Shown piece after piece: positions 36,666-49,969 of a stretch of DNA of 64,000 bases. The notes under the pieces are model-generated. The model saw only the letters and a list, made by a program, of their open reading frames with translations. It was not told the origin of the DNA and ran no database searches. The first letter of the stretch is position 1; every line of letters starts with the position of its first letter. This DNA is from Amaranthus tricolor (lineage: Eukaryota > Streptophyta > Magnoliopsida > Caryophyllales > Amaranthaceae). The DNA lies in contig NC_080048.1 in NCBI RefSeq assembly GCF_026212465.1, positions 37,352,375 through 37,416,374 on the forward strand, read 5' to 3'. A program made the translations under genes and the position numbers.

Positions 36666-37005
36666 TAGAATCACAATCACTATCGCTACTGTTATCATAT
36701 TTTTGTACAATGCATCAAACTTTTATTTTTTTCCCCATCTCTCCAATTATATAGGTCGTTTTTCTATGAATTAGGATCTCCCATTTCTCTATAATTCAAA
36801 CCTCTTGAAGCTAGTCAGCTAGCTAAACTTATTACTCATTCTTATTATTTATTTTTATATAAATCTAGAAATTCATATTAGATGGTACTACTTTTTCTTG
36901 GAACTTATTCTTATGGCTTATACTTGGTATCGTAAATTGGCGTCATGAGAACCCCTTCTTTTCCCTCACTAATCTCTGTATATGGTACTAACTTGGTGTT
37001 AGTGC

Positions 37006-37193
37006 TGTTGGGATGAGTTATCCCACATCGATAAATTGAAAATGGTGTGTACACTTTATAAGCTATTAGAGACCTTCTTCCCATTGCCATATGGTTTTGG
37101 GATGGTATATATCTCCTTGGCTTATGAAGTGTGTGCACTTGCGTCCCCCCGTTAATATGCTGGCATTCACAATAAGTCCAGCCTAATTTAACA
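37006..37193 (+). mobile_element. Solo LTR of a TRIM-type retrotransposon
   Basis: The 188-bp unit starts TGTTGGGATG and ends CTAATTTAACA, and is flanked by a perfect 5-bp duplication AGTGC (37001-37005 and 37194-37198). It is clearly the same family as the LTRs of the TRIM at 52289-52595: shared words include GCCATATGGTTTTGGGATG, ACACTTTATAA and GGCATTCACA/GACATTCACA. It carries about 33 extra bases (AAGTGTGTGCACTTGCGTCC and following) absent from that copy. A solo LTR arises by recombination between two LTRs. Confidence 0.88.
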
Positions 37194-37939
37194 AGTGCCT
37201 ACAGGCATCGCCGTTGGGAGCCTCTCGAGATTCTTGGTGTTATCTCGTAGGAATGTCGACATTTTTAGGCTAATACCGTCATCCACCAAAATAATCCAAA
37301 AATACCCCTTCTTCAATAGTATCCTAATTTTTTTACATGAACAACAACAACAATAATAATAATAATCCTCTAATTTCAAACATTAGACAAAAAATTATAA
37401 ATAACTAGTATAGAAACTCATGCAATGCACGGATTTATTAATATGAAATATATTAAAATATAACTTTAAAGAACTATTTTAAAAAATCAAGCAAATAGTC
37501 AAAAACTAAAAACTATTTATAACAAACAATCAAAAACTAGTATAGAAATTCATCCAATGCACGATTCTAAAAAACTATTTTTGAAAACCTAGTTTTTTTA
37601 AGTCAAAAACTAAAAAGTATTTCTAACAAATTTTTCATTAGGTTTTGGCTTTTAACCTAATTTTTCTCTAATAAACAATTAGTTGTCAACAAATAATTTA
37701 GACCAAATATCTTCTTAAATAATTAACTTTAAAAACTATTTTAAACAGTTGTTTTATCAATTAATATTTCCAAATAGCTAAACAATTAACAATTTTCTAA
37801 TTAATAGTCGTTTAGTCTTTCCTCTCTACAATCAAAAATTTTCACACAACTAACTACAATTAAGAGATAAGACAACTAATTGTGAAAGCACCTTGTTAAT
37901 TGTTCCTACCCAAAAAACAAACTTATTAAAGAGGAGAAA

Positions 37940-38070
37940 ATGGCGGGAATTTAAATTAGAGTATTTTAGGCGCCAAATAACGATTCACCGCCCTTTTCAA
38001 AACCCTAAATCCCTCCAAATTATCACATTTATATTGAAATTTAACTCCCTAATCTCTGTAAAAACCCTAA
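37940..38070 (+). promoter_or_regulatory. E2F-like sites and telo-boxes upstream of the RAD5A pseudogene
   Basis: TGGCGGGAAT (37941-37950) and GGCGCCAAA (37969-37977) resemble E2F binding sites. AAACCCTAA occurs at 38000-38008 and 38062-38070. This combination is typical of plant DNA-replication and repair genes, so the ancestral promoter seems preserved although the gene is broken. Function is inferred from motif only. Confidence 0.5.
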
Positions 38071-38616
38071 ATCACTTCATTTTCCTCATAATTCCAGATT
38101 TTAACCAACAATCACAAGAAGTAGGATTTTTAGAGTTTGATTCCGAAGGGAAGAAATGAACAGCATGATCACAGACGGAGTAGTAGAAACAATTCGTTCG
38201 GTTATAGGTGAAGATTACTCTGAATTGGACATAATCAGAGCTCTTCACATGGCGAATAACGATACAAATGGTGCAATCAACATAATTTTCGACACCCCTG
38301 ATTTCATTTCCCGAAGTCAGCAAAATTGTAGAATTGATTCGAGAGGAAGGGTTAAAATTCCAAGCTCTAATTTGATTGTAATTGAGGAGAACAACGACAT
38401 CCTAAGCGAAATGGGGAATCAGCTTTTAATGACTTGGCGTTGGTAATAGTTAGTGTGCAAGAAAAAGAAAATCGGAGTATTCAATTGAACTCTGTCGGCA
38501 AAGAATGGTTTTTTGTTGGGTATGGTGAGATTTCTGGAATGTCAACCAGTAAAGGGAGGAAAATTAAGATTGGTGATGAAGTAGATTTTTTCTTTCCCTT
38601 GAATCTCAATACATAA

Positions 38617-41600
38617 TTAACATATAATAATAATGTTTAATACAAAAATATTGCAGAAGTCTTAAAATCCTGAACTGTTAAAAACTTTAAATCAAATAAA
38701 CTGAAATTGTTTAAAACAAAAGTAAAATATTACATCTGATAAGAAATATTGTTTGCTCATAATGAAAAAAATACATCATCATCAAGTTATCAATAAAGAT
38801 ACAAAAAGTAGCTAAGTTCTCGATAAATAGTAATTGTTGTTGTTTGGATCGGAACCTGAACTAAATTCTGCAAAATGCTGCCATCCATGATACGGATGGC
38901 AGCCGATTGAATCGGTCAGCGCTTAACGCCGAGCATAACTTCCTATCCAACTCAAAATACGAAAATTAAACGCTACATTTACAAAATAATAATTTAAGTA
39001 CGAACTTATAATTAATTGACACCACCATATACTTTTACCATATTCTTTTTCTGTTATATACTTTTAAGTTATTAAGATATCATTCTCGATCCTGACAGAA
39101 GTACGTTACTGCCACTTATACAATTCGGTAATTTTAACACTTAAGTAAGTTCATTTGGTTAATACTCATAACCGTACCATGCATTATAGCATCAACACTA
39201 ATCAAGTTTATCAGTGATCAACAAGCACATCAATATGACACCTGATATATGTAAGGGTCTAGTTAAGTGAGGACCGTAGTCGTAAACCCTAACTATGGTG
39301 GGAGTCGTCATCCTTCCAATACAATTTATGCTCGAGCTTTACAGGATAGGTAGCTAACCCCCTATCTTACACCGCATTTTACGTGCCGACCAACATGGAC
39401 GCCAGGATTTTACATGCCGGTCCATGGTTCGACATTACCTTACTATCAGGGTCATTCAATCAATATTTATTCACACAAGTACATTACATTTTTATTACTA
39501 CAATTTGACTTTGACTTTGACTTTGATCAACTTCGGTGATAACCTCTTTTATTTAATAAAATTCTTAATCATAACGTAAAATTAACCTTTATGTTTTTAC
39601 ACATTCATTATTAAATTTTATTTATAACTTTATTTTTAATAGTTCGCTAAATTCACACTAGTAACTTAATATTCTATCAATAGTCTCCAAATTAATATTT
39701 TTCACAAGTAGCTAATAAAATATATTTCTCTTTAAATAAGTTTCCGAAATCAACATTCTCAACTTTACAATAAATAAATCTTTATTCTTTAAAAAAAAAA
39801 CTCAAATATTCTAATTAAAATTCAAGTTAAAATTGCATCATTTGGATAAGTTTCCAAAATTCTACAAGCTCATCAAAAATCAATATTTCAAGTTTAGAAA
39901 AATAAATAAACTTATTAGGTTTGCCAAAAATCAACATTCTAGTTATAAAACAAATAAAACTTATAATTACACAAAAATCATTATTTATAGTTTTAAAACA
40001 AGTCAAACTTATAATTTGTAATTTTCACAAAAGTCAATATTTCTAATTATAAAACAAGTAAAACTTGTAATCTCACAAAATCAATATTTCACACATAGTT
40101 TGAGCGGCAAATATACTAAAAATACTTTTATTACATCATTTTACATAAATTTTGGTCAAATAGTTAGCAAATAAAATATTTTGTACTAAATAGTGATTAA
40201 AAGTTACTTTTATTATGAAATCTCATATATTCAAGAAAAACAATTCAACATTTAATAGCATATAAAAATTTCTCAAAAATATATTTTTAAATTGTTATTT
40301 TATTATTATCACAAAAATAGTTGTAATAATTTAAAATAGTAAATCAAACTCTTTTTTTTATATGATAGTGGTCGAATGACCTATGAGTGTTTTGGGCCCT
40401 TTTCACATTAAAAGAACGACTTAATTTAATTTATTATACTAAATCCTATATTTAAATAATTAACATAACTACTTACAAAAATAAAAGCTTTACGCAATAA
40501 CTAGAAATTTACTATAACTTTACGGATAAACTTAAATCTCAAAATAAAGTATAATAACAATATTCTTAATATAACCATACTTAATAAAAAATAAGTTTAT
40601 AAAATAACTTACTAGCTTATAAAGTAATTTGAAGGCTAACATAAACATAATATTAAAGTTTTAACATAAAAATTCTTAAATATAATAACATTCCTAATGT
40701 AACATATAACTCAAAAACATACTAGCACTAGTTTATAACATGAATCATACTTAATATCACTAGAATATAATTTTGCACCCAACTTCCTAAATTTGTTCAA
40801 AAATTATTAAATTAACATACTAAAATTTACTTTTAGCATAAACATACTTAATATAATCTTGATCATAATTTCATTAAACTAAGTTCCTACTAAAATATGT
40901 TAGCATAGTTCATACTTTGCATATTATAAAGTTAATATAATGTAAAATTTCACAAAAAAAAGTAGGGTTAGAAGTTGTACTATACTAATACCAAGGATTA
41001 GTATTAAGTACTAATTAGAAAATTAATAAGAAATAAGACCCTCCAAGATAGATAATAATGCTTCAAAGATAATTAATTCAAACCCCCAAAATAATAATGA
41101 TCTTCTAAGCTCCCAAAATAATTAAATCTAAACTTTAAAAATAATTATACATTAAGTACCCATAGTAATAACCCAATAATGCTCCATAATGATGATGATT
41201 TAAACTAAATAAATAGTGTTCTAAGCTCCATGTTCTTGAATTTCTTCAATTAATAATAAATGTATTAATGTAGTAAGATTTTAATGAAGTGAAAATATAA
41301 GAAAGAATGTTAAAAAGATTTAATGATGGTAGTGTAAGTGATCTCATGGCTAAGGAGGTATTTATAATGGGTACGGGTAGCTTTGTAATTCATTAGATTG
41401 TATGAAAAAGAGTGTTAGAAGTATAGAAGAATGTTAACTTGCGTAAGTGATTTAGAGTGTGTAAGTGAATGAATAAGAATTGGAGCGTGTAAGTGAATGT
41501 GTAAAAGTTTGGAGTGTAGAAGAAAGTTAGCTTATGTAAGGAAATTGTGATAGCTTGTGTAAGGGATGAACATCATAGGTTACTATAGAAAAGATTTTGG

Positions 41601-42083
41601 TTTATCAAATTTTTGTTCTAGTATCTAAAAGTGAATATAGTTTAAAATAATGGGTAAATTTGTTAATGAAAATATGTAGTTTACTTATAATATTTTGCTT
41701 AAACTATACTTAATATTAATAATAAAAATACGACTCATTTTTATGTATAAAATAATTAAATCAAAATTATAAGGTTAAAATAATATGTAATAATGTTATT
41801 TAAGGAAGAAAGTTAAAACATAATGTTTTACAAAATCGTAATATAATAATAAAATTTTACTTTTCGTACTATAAAATAATAAAATAATATTTTAGTGCTT
41901 ATAAAAAGATTTAAACAAAATACTATTTTAAAGTTTAATATTTGAAAGAAATTACAAAATCAGAATAAGTTTAAGAATTAAAGATGGTTTGAAATAGATA
42001 ATGATTAGAGATTTGAATTAAAAATTCGAAATAATAAATCGAAGAATTAAGATTAAGAATTTTGAGTTTGTTACAATTTTTGG
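38617..42083. mobile_element. ~3.5-kb AT-rich insertion splitting the RAD5A HIRAN exon
   Basis: In RAD5A the reading FFPL...GRGKQVKTCSE should be continuous, but here the two halves lie 3.5 kb apart. The right boundary shows ...GTTTGTTACA, so the minus strand would start TGTAACAAACTC, a common LTR start. The left boundary is unclear and I found no target duplication. A GC-richer part at 38870-39480 (CATCCATGATACGGATGG and similar) is followed by very AT-rich DNA. A solo LTR or decayed retroelement is likely; class uncertain. No coding sequence is visible. Confidence 0.4.
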
Positions 42084-42224
42084 CAGAGGTAAACAAGTGA
42101 AAACTTGTTCTGAGATTGTTAGATTTTCGACCAAAAGCGGTGGCGAGGTAACTGTACTTACTAATTTTTGTATATTATGACTAATTTCGTACTGCTTTCG
42201 TCCCTTGTGCTATGTTTTATGGAA

Positions 42225-42440
42225 GGAAATAAAGAGAAAGTAAGGGGAGGGAAATGGAGGGATTGTATTTCATGCGTCTGGATACCAAAAGGGGAGGGGA
42301 GGGGAGGGAAATGGACGGAAGGGAACTTGAGGGGATAACTTATTCACGTTTTGTACAAAAAAATTCTTCCGACATTAAAAGACTTTATTTACATAAATCT
42401 TCCTCCCCCTTTCCCTCTCATTTCTCTCCTTCCTAAAATA
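42225..42440. repeat. Purine-rich / pyrimidine-rich inverted repeat
   Basis: GGGGAGGGGAGGGGAGGGAAATGGACGGAAGGG-type tracts (42243-42335) face a CCTCCCCCTTTCCCTCTCATTTCTCTCCTTCC-type tract (42401-42435), so the strand can fold. It resembles a MITE with G-rich ends inside an intron of the RAD5A pseudogene. The quoted tracts are patterns rather than exact units. Confidence 0.45.
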
Positions 42441-45400
42441 TTATTCAAACATGGTGTGAATGTTTTTGGCAATCACACGATAAGTCGATAATGTTAAAGA
42501 ACAGAGGCAGTATGTCTGCATCCGATATTATTGTTTTTGTTATTGAGTTCCATGTGGGTATTTTGCAGATTGGTCGACTTCCGAACGAGTGGGCAAGATG
42601 CTTGTTGCCTTACGTGAAATATAAGAAGGTTAGAGTTGAAAGATTTTGTAAAATGCTCCCGAGAATTTGAGTATCATGGACACGATTGCGTTAAATGTGA
42701 GGTGGGTATTGATTTAAACTTGGAAAATAATGATTTATAATTTGTGTTTGTTTAGTAAAGCGTTGTGAAAATTGATATGTTAAGTGAAAATTTGTGTTTG
42801 GTGTTGAGAACTCCATTGATTCTTCACATAATACAAAGCAAGCTAACCACCACCGAGGAGGACGTAGCCCACATTGGGTTAACTTTGTAAATCTTGTGTC
42901 TTTGTTTATTGCATTGTTTCTTATTGCTTTTCATTGCTAGATTATTGAACTTGTTGTTTCATTGCATAGAACACTCCTACCATAGTTCTTGGGTGATTTT
43001 AGGAATAAAGATTGAAACTTTAAACCCTAGTGTGCTTAATATTTCATAGCTTATCTATTTTTTTTTAATTTAGGAATGAAAACTATATTCTTTTTCAAGT
43101 GTATAGAATGACTGACCTCTATGTCTTTGATTTTCAGAACAACCTTGAGGACATATACAGTCTTCTGCGATTTCTAAAGGTGGAGCCTTGGGGAAACTGG
43201 GCATGGTAATCTTTGTTTAATTTTTTCTTTGCTCTGAAGAATTATTTTCATGAACGTTCATGTTCATGAGCTGTTAAATGAGGCTATTGTTGAACATTAA
43301 GTTGGACACTAAATTTATAGGTGCAGTGGTGCACTGTATTTTAATATAATGGCATGCTTATACTTTGTAGGTGTTAAGAAATGAGATTGCCGCAGTAAAA
43401 CATTGTTGCATTTTAAAACATGCTCCCATCAGCAACCACTGCACTTCCTAAACCCAAGTATAATGATAAGTATGAAATATTTCTAGTGTCCTAGAAGCAA
43501 TTTGATACATCTCTTGAATGTCGAATCAAATAAGCATGTGTTTTTCATTCATGTTACCCCTATATATATAAATCAAAGTTTGAACTGTTTGATCTGCACA
43601 TATCATTGTATGTTCTAAAACACACGAGGCTTACACTTTTGTGAAGTTTCCTGTTTAGTGTGCTCTTTGCTCTGGTTTATCTCCGATTACTTTGATCCTT
43701 TTGCTCGAGATTTAATGTATGAGTGTAAGCATGAAAGTTTGTTCAACTATGCTTTCGAATAGCCTTTTACTTATATCTTTGGAATCCATCTTTATACTGC
43801 ATGTGAATATGTGATACTGTAAAGTGGAATGCAGTTGTGTTCATTTACTAATCCAACTATCCAGCAATGGTTGTTATAAGTTTGTTGGAGTTTTAAATTT
43901 GGTAGAGTTATTAGTTTAAGAAATTTATTTGCTGCTGTTTATTTAGTGGGGATGATTTCTAAGACATCTAATGAACCACTTTCTGTTATAGGTGGAATAA
44001 GCTCGTTCAGAAACCCTATGATGAGGGTGATGAAAGAGGATTGAAACTAGTCCAAGCCATTTTAAGGCCAATAATGTTACGAAGAACAAAGCACAGTGTT
44101 AATATTAATTAGAGGTGGCGACGTTAGTTCTGAAGACCAAGAGAATGTGCAATCGAGAGCTTATATAAAGGAGGTTGTAGAAGAACTAAAAAGGGAGAGC
44201 CGGGAGAGTGTCCAATATGTCTTGAAACCTTTGAAGATGCAGTTTTAACTCCTTGTTGCTCATTGCTTATGCCGAGAGTGCCTTTTGGCTAGTTGGCGGA
44301 ATGCTGCTTCGGGGTCATGTCCAGTCTGCAGGTATATTAAAGTATTCATGACTGACACCGAATCCCCCTACTTTTGGACTGCTATCTCCATCATTCTCGT
44401 CCTTGATACACAAATTTCCTTTGTCTGATGAGATGCTTGCCTTACTGCGCATATTCCCTTCCTTACATTAATTTTGTTATCATTTTCTTGTTGCTCATGT
44501 AAGCTTTTCTTGTATTGGAGTCTCAAAAGCTTTGAAAATCTTCTTCAGGAAACTGGTCAGCAGGCAAGATCTCATCACAGCTCCTACTGGAAAGTAGGTT
44601 TCGGATAGATGTTCAGAAAAACTGGGTTGAATCTACGAAAGTTTCAACATTGCTGTCTGAATTGGAAAGTCTTCGATAATCAGGATCCAAAAGCATTGTC
44701 TTTAGCCAGTGGACCACCTTTCTGGATCTATTGGAGATTTCTTTTGCTCGGTATTTCTCTTGCTTTTATTTTGCTAGACACTTTTGTTAGCTTGTGCATA
44801 CATTTCGTGGAAGAGATCGCAATGATCTCCCTGTTAAAAGGTTTATTGTGCGTGTTATTAAATGATTTTTCTGTGTGGAGAGTGACTTATCATCTGTTAG
44901 AGCATTTACGATAAGAATATTATGTAATTTCCCTATGGAGCTATCTCCTGTTTCCTCGACATCAATGATTTCATGACAAACAAATTTTCAATATTACTAA
45001 GGCTTGTAGCACAGATTTCTGTGCAGCCCTTGTGTTGCGACTAAATTCATGTGCTTTTAGATTTCTGCTGTTAGAAAAATACGGTTTATATTAAAAAAAA
45101 AAAATTATTGCAGCTTTGAAAAAGGTACTTGAGTCCTGATGTTACTAAAATATATGCGTCCCAGAGGAATGTTGAGGGCTATGGTCTTTTGGGATTGAAA
45201 CTTTTCTGCTTATTCTGCATATCTGATTTGAGGTGCATTATAGTGTGGAATATCATTCATTATGTAGTCCTCATTTTGTATTAATCGACGTTGTTGGGAA
45301 TTGTATAGGATGCTCTACTTGTGGGCTAAGCAAATCCGACCACTTTGTTTGAAGTTCAGCTTCACTGAAAAACACTATTTCTTTGGGACATTGCAACTTT

Positions 45401-47300
45401 GTGGAGTGAAATGTTGGACCCCTTTATTGTGCTCTTTGCTATTGATCTTAACATCCAGTTTCTGGTCTGATTCTGAATGACTGTAAACAACATAACATGG
45501 CAGGGAACAGTTGAGGAAAGTATGGAGGCAGTGCAGGCGAGAAAACCGAGGATGATTCCTGGTGCATTAACTGATCAAGAAGTCCAGAGTGCACGCATAC
45601 AGGAGTTGAAGATGCTTTTCACTTAAAAGGTAAGCATGATTATGCGCCTTAATACGCGTTCAGTGTTGGAAAGATTCATTTCTTGGCGAAAGCAATGAAA
45701 CATGTCGATTGTTGAGCTACCCCTAACCTCGAAATCTTTCATCCTTAGATGTGTTGTGTCAAAAATTTCAACAAACATTCGCATTTTATAGGAATTTGAG
45801 TGCTCAGTTCTACTCAACATCAGCAAGTGCGGGAAATTTGTGCCAGTGTAACATGATTACCTAGTTAATTTGCTTTTTGAATTTACGATTTTTCAATTTG
45901 CAATTTGTTAGAAAATTAGCGAATTGTATCATGTGACATTGATTTGTGCATTTCGATCGTTCGTTTAGGGATTGTAGTTCTGGATGTAAATAATGTTGCT
46001 GTTTAGCTCTTGTGCGAGACTTATTGTCTGTTTCACTTTAAGACGATCTCGTACAAGTAGCTCATATTCTAATTTTTTTAAAAAATAAAAACGAATGTCA
46101 CCCTTTTCTTACAGCTGAAATTAAAAAAAATTAAAAAAAAAAACATAAAAAGAGCCTTTCATTGATGAGCTATTTTTGTGAGAGACTATCTTTTGGTGAG
46201 ATGACCTCAAAACGAGAAATATCTCACAGTAAGATTTCACACAAGAACTTGTGCTAATTAGCACTCAACCCAGCTTTAGATGCTAATCATCCATTTGTCA
46301 CATGGTTGGTGAGTATTCGGAATTGGCTACATAATTATTATGTTATTGTCAACAAAAAAATTAATATGAATTTAAGAAGAAAAACTGAATCAGATAAGTT
46401 CCTAATAACATGTGGTTGTTGTTGCAAAGAAATCTATTAGGAATTACAGATTTAACCAAATTCCTATAAATGTTGTCAATTCATGAAATTGATGGGTTAG
46501 TTTGTTCTACTTATCTCTCATCACCCTTCCATCAACATACCAAATATAATAATAATATTAACATTACAATTTACATGCATTATGCATGTTTTCCTTGAAT
46601 GTGGAATGAGCCAACACTTGTTATTGCAACTCTGACGGGTAGACAGGTTTCGGGTATAATATCTCAGATTATGTTAATTTTAATTGTTGTTTATATGTTA
46701 GTATTTTGACAATCTGATTTAATTTTTATATGCGGATTTTTGAGAATTGAGTTGAGTCATACTTAATTTCGGTTAATCAAGCAATTTTAAACAGCTCTAT
46801 TTATAATTCATAATGTAGACAATCAAGCAAGGATTCAAAGAGAAATTTCTTGGTAATATATACTTACATTTGTCTCCTTCAATTTTTATATTTGTTTTAT
46901 TTCTTGCTTCCTTCATTATTGTAGATTATTTTTATTATAAAAATAGGGTGAAAATACTATTTCAATCTTTTTTATGGAGAATTTATATAGAAGTTTTTAT
47001 TTTGGGATGAATAGATCATGAACTATGATTGTGAGCATTTTATGTCTTGCCAAATATTAGTTGTTTTTTTGTTCTTCTTGATTATTGCCAAGTTGCCAAC
47101 TTCTTAGAATCAATTCAGTGATTGGTGGTGAGGATTCATTTTCAGCCTCAACTTCAAGCAATAATTTCTACATCACCATCTCTTTGACTCTCTTTAGACC
47201 CAAAAACAAAGTAAAGTAACTAAGTAAAACCACAAATAAGATCATTATGGATAGATTAACTATTGTTCAGATTTTTCTTATCAATTAATTGTTCAATAAA

Positions 47301-47301
<1 letters not shown>

Positions 47302-47349
<48 letters not shown>
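47302..47349. repeat. (ATT)n microsatellite
   Basis: About 16 pure ATT units. Confidence 0.95.
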
Positions 47350-47350
<1 letters not shown>

Positions 47351-49047
47351 TGTTTGTATAAAGCTTTAAAAATCTTGTCATTTTTTTATGCTGTTATTAT
47401 ATTTTGTTATAGTATTAAAAGTCAGTAAATCGTAAGGTTATGATTCAAATCTTATTCAATTTTTAAATGTTCAAGATGAATATTTAGTATAAGGTATGAG
47501 GAATGTATGTGATATATTTTGCACTTCTAATCGAAAAAGCTTGTGTGTTGCGTGATGAGATGTGATAGAGTATATAATTACAACTATCAGGTTAAGTCAT
47601 TAGTTATTAAGATTGTCTCTTTATAATTCTTATGGTTGATAATATCGATTCTTAAAAATAATGAGGTATATGCCTAATCCTTATACGTAAAATGCCAAAT
47701 CTTATACAAAGAGAGGACATGAGGAATGCATGCAGTCAAGTAAATTTCAATTAAAACGAGAGGTGAATGACACTAAGGGTGTATGAGAAAAACTAGGATT
47801 TGACGCCTCTAAATACAGGTGCATCTCATGCAACTTGATTTTTATTTGCCTACCATATTCTTTTGGGTCTACCTCAACATTTTTTACCCTCTATTATAAG
47901 GCTTTTCACCATTCTTGTGTACATCGACAGTTTTTCTCTTCACATGTTCAAACAATCTAAATATATTTTCACCTGTCCAAATCAACTCAATATATATACA
48001 TCTACCTAATGAACACTTCATGTGGCATTGTCCTAAAAATGGTAAACATCAAAGAGTAAATTGATAGTCACTTTGAACACTCCAACTAGCAACAACCCAT
48101 AACATGATAAGATGACATGTTTGGATGTTATTTTCATTTGGTTGGTCTTTAATTAAGGATAAGTTAGTGAGTTATACCATGATTGATTTAAGGTATATAT
48201 TTGCTTGTGACGTCTAGGTATACCAATTATCTTACGTAATTTAGGGATTAAGTCGGTGATTCATACACTAATGGCTATATTTTTGTCAAGATTACTATTA
48301 TTAAATTTGTTAATTACTTGATTAAGCCTTAATCGTATGGAATCAAATGAGTTATTAAATTAATTAATTACGTATTGTTATAGCTAGGTATTTTTGAAAG
48401 TTTAGTAAACTACATAATCATAATGTCACCTCATCAAAGTTAGTTATTTGACTCGTCCAATGTAAGAACTTATAGCTCTAAGCATCTAAGTCGTCATTAG
48501 TCATAACTTATAAGTCATACTTTGAGTCTGGTGCATATATTATACTGCTTTGTTTCAGTCATTTAACCCTATTCAGTTTGAACACGAAGATTAAAAAATT
48601 GGGTATAATAAGTCAAAATAGTAAGATATTTAAAAATAAGAGGGAATACATAGAGTAAAAATGATGGTGTTATATCAAAATACAGAAAGTAGACAAATTT
48701 TTGAGTCAGACTAAATTGAAAAGTAAAACAAAATGAGTAAGACAGAAGGATGGTATCTAACTACTAAATTGTTTCTCTTGATGATTATTATGTCGTTGAC
48801 ATGGATAGATTTAACTTAGAGGACCCGATAAGATATGCAATAAGAAAAATAAGACGAACAACAAATCAAAACGCTAAATGACGAACCAACCATTTAATAG
48901 AAGGTTGTATATATGTGTCTTTGGCCTATTCTCTAACTATAAGATTGGATAATAGACTCTTTCATTACTTTAAGTAATGAAGAGATTTTTAACTCTGACC
49001 ACACATGTTATAAATTATTAGAAAATGTATATAAACAATATAACTAT

Positions 49048-49049
<2 letters not shown>

Positions 49050-49086
<37 letters not shown>

Positions 49087-49114
49087 TTAATAATAATAAT
49101 AATAATAATAATAA
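49050..49114. repeat. (AAT)n microsatellite
   Basis: About 21 AAT units with one interruption (ATATTAAT in the middle), running into AAG units at the right end. A shorter ATT run is at 49584-49606. Confidence 0.95.
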
Positions 49115-49969
49115 GAAGAAGAAGGAGGCAAATTCTTATATGAGATGGTCTCACTGTGAAACGTGCCTTATACGTAGATTAATAATTCAGTATTAAAAAT
49201 TAGTTGTATATGAATTTCTCATTTGACATCGTCTTACAGAGAGAGAGTCTCTTAGAAGAATAACTCTAATAATGATAATAATAACAATTATTCTTGTGAG
49301 AGACCGTCTCTCATAGAGATAGCCTCAAAACATAAAGTTTACATTTTTCTTTTTTCTTTTTAATTTAAATTAATTGAGCAATTTAATCTATATATAGTCC
49401 GTCTTTTGAAACAATTTGTTTAATAATAAAATCCATAGATGGGACTATAGAAATCTTGGCGGGCCGTGAAATGTATGGTTGGCTTTTGCTTCCCCTTTAA
49501 GACCACAATCGGAAAAGCATGCGGGGAGTATGAAACTCCCTTTTCGAATTAAGTAGAGTATTTGACAAGATGGAGTATTCATTAATTATTATTATTATTA
49601 TTATGATTATTATAGGTTAGAAATTACTGTATGAGGCAGTCTTACCACATGATACATCTTTTATATATGTTAAATATAAATTATAAAAAACTAAATTCTA
49701 TTTTAAAGTCGTTTTACTGAGATATAATCTATTTACAAAAAGTTTTAGATTTTATTTTATGTAATACTTTTTTAATCTTGTGATTTTGTTATTTGAGATA
49801 AACTTCTCAATCTCAATAAAAAAATTTGTTATTTATATGAGTTTAGATGATGCACAATAAAATTATCCTTCATTTTCTCTATTAAGCAATTTTGAGTTTG
49901 ATTTTCCCTGTTACTCTTATTGGGTCTCACATGTAAGTGAATTTCCCCCAAAACCAAAAAATAAGTTAT

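Larger units (their letters stand above)
33271..37999. other. Repeat-rich spacer between RETICULATA and the RAD5A pseudogene
   Basis: About 4.7 kb without a supportable gene. It carries, in order, a MITE-like element, a foldback, a ~165-bp tandem satellite and a solo LTR, listed separately. The region at about 37200-37330 after the solo LTR is somewhat GC-richer and unexplained. The last part, 37380-37920, is AT-rich with no clear feature. Confidence 0.6.
38156..45626 (+). pseudogene. RAD5A: RAD5A-like DNA repair helicase/E3 ligase, decayed unprocessed pseudogene
   Basis: RAD5A is a HIRAN-SNF2-RING protein of postreplication repair. Recognisable pieces, in order: 38156-38610 (start with SDYSELDIIRALHMANND-like text, then EWFFVGYGEISGMSTSKGRK of HIRAN in another frame); about 42084-42148 (SEIVRFSTKSGGE); 42569-42701 (IGRLPNEWARCLLPYVKYKK); 43138-43205 (NNLEDIYSLLRFLKVEPWGN); 43992-44100 (WNKLVQKPYDEGDERGLKLV); about 44110-44333 (RING, ECPICLETFEDAVLTPC...CPVCR, with frame breaks); 44549-44750 (ITAPT, NWVESTKVSTLLSELES, then an in-frame TAA); and 45504-45626 (intact last exon ending ELKMLFT and stop). 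Several conserved introns remain, so this is a duplicated, not retroposed, copy. The ATPase motifs between VRVE and NNLED and most of the second helicase lobe are missing. Confidence 0.88.

Noticed and set aside
38434..38616. Stand-alone 60-codon gene
   Set aside because: It is the HIRAN part of the RAD5A pseudogene in a shifted frame, not an independent gene.
44609..44914. 101-codon open frame
   Set aside because: It runs out of frame over the RAD5A pseudogene exon at 44549-44750 and into its intron.
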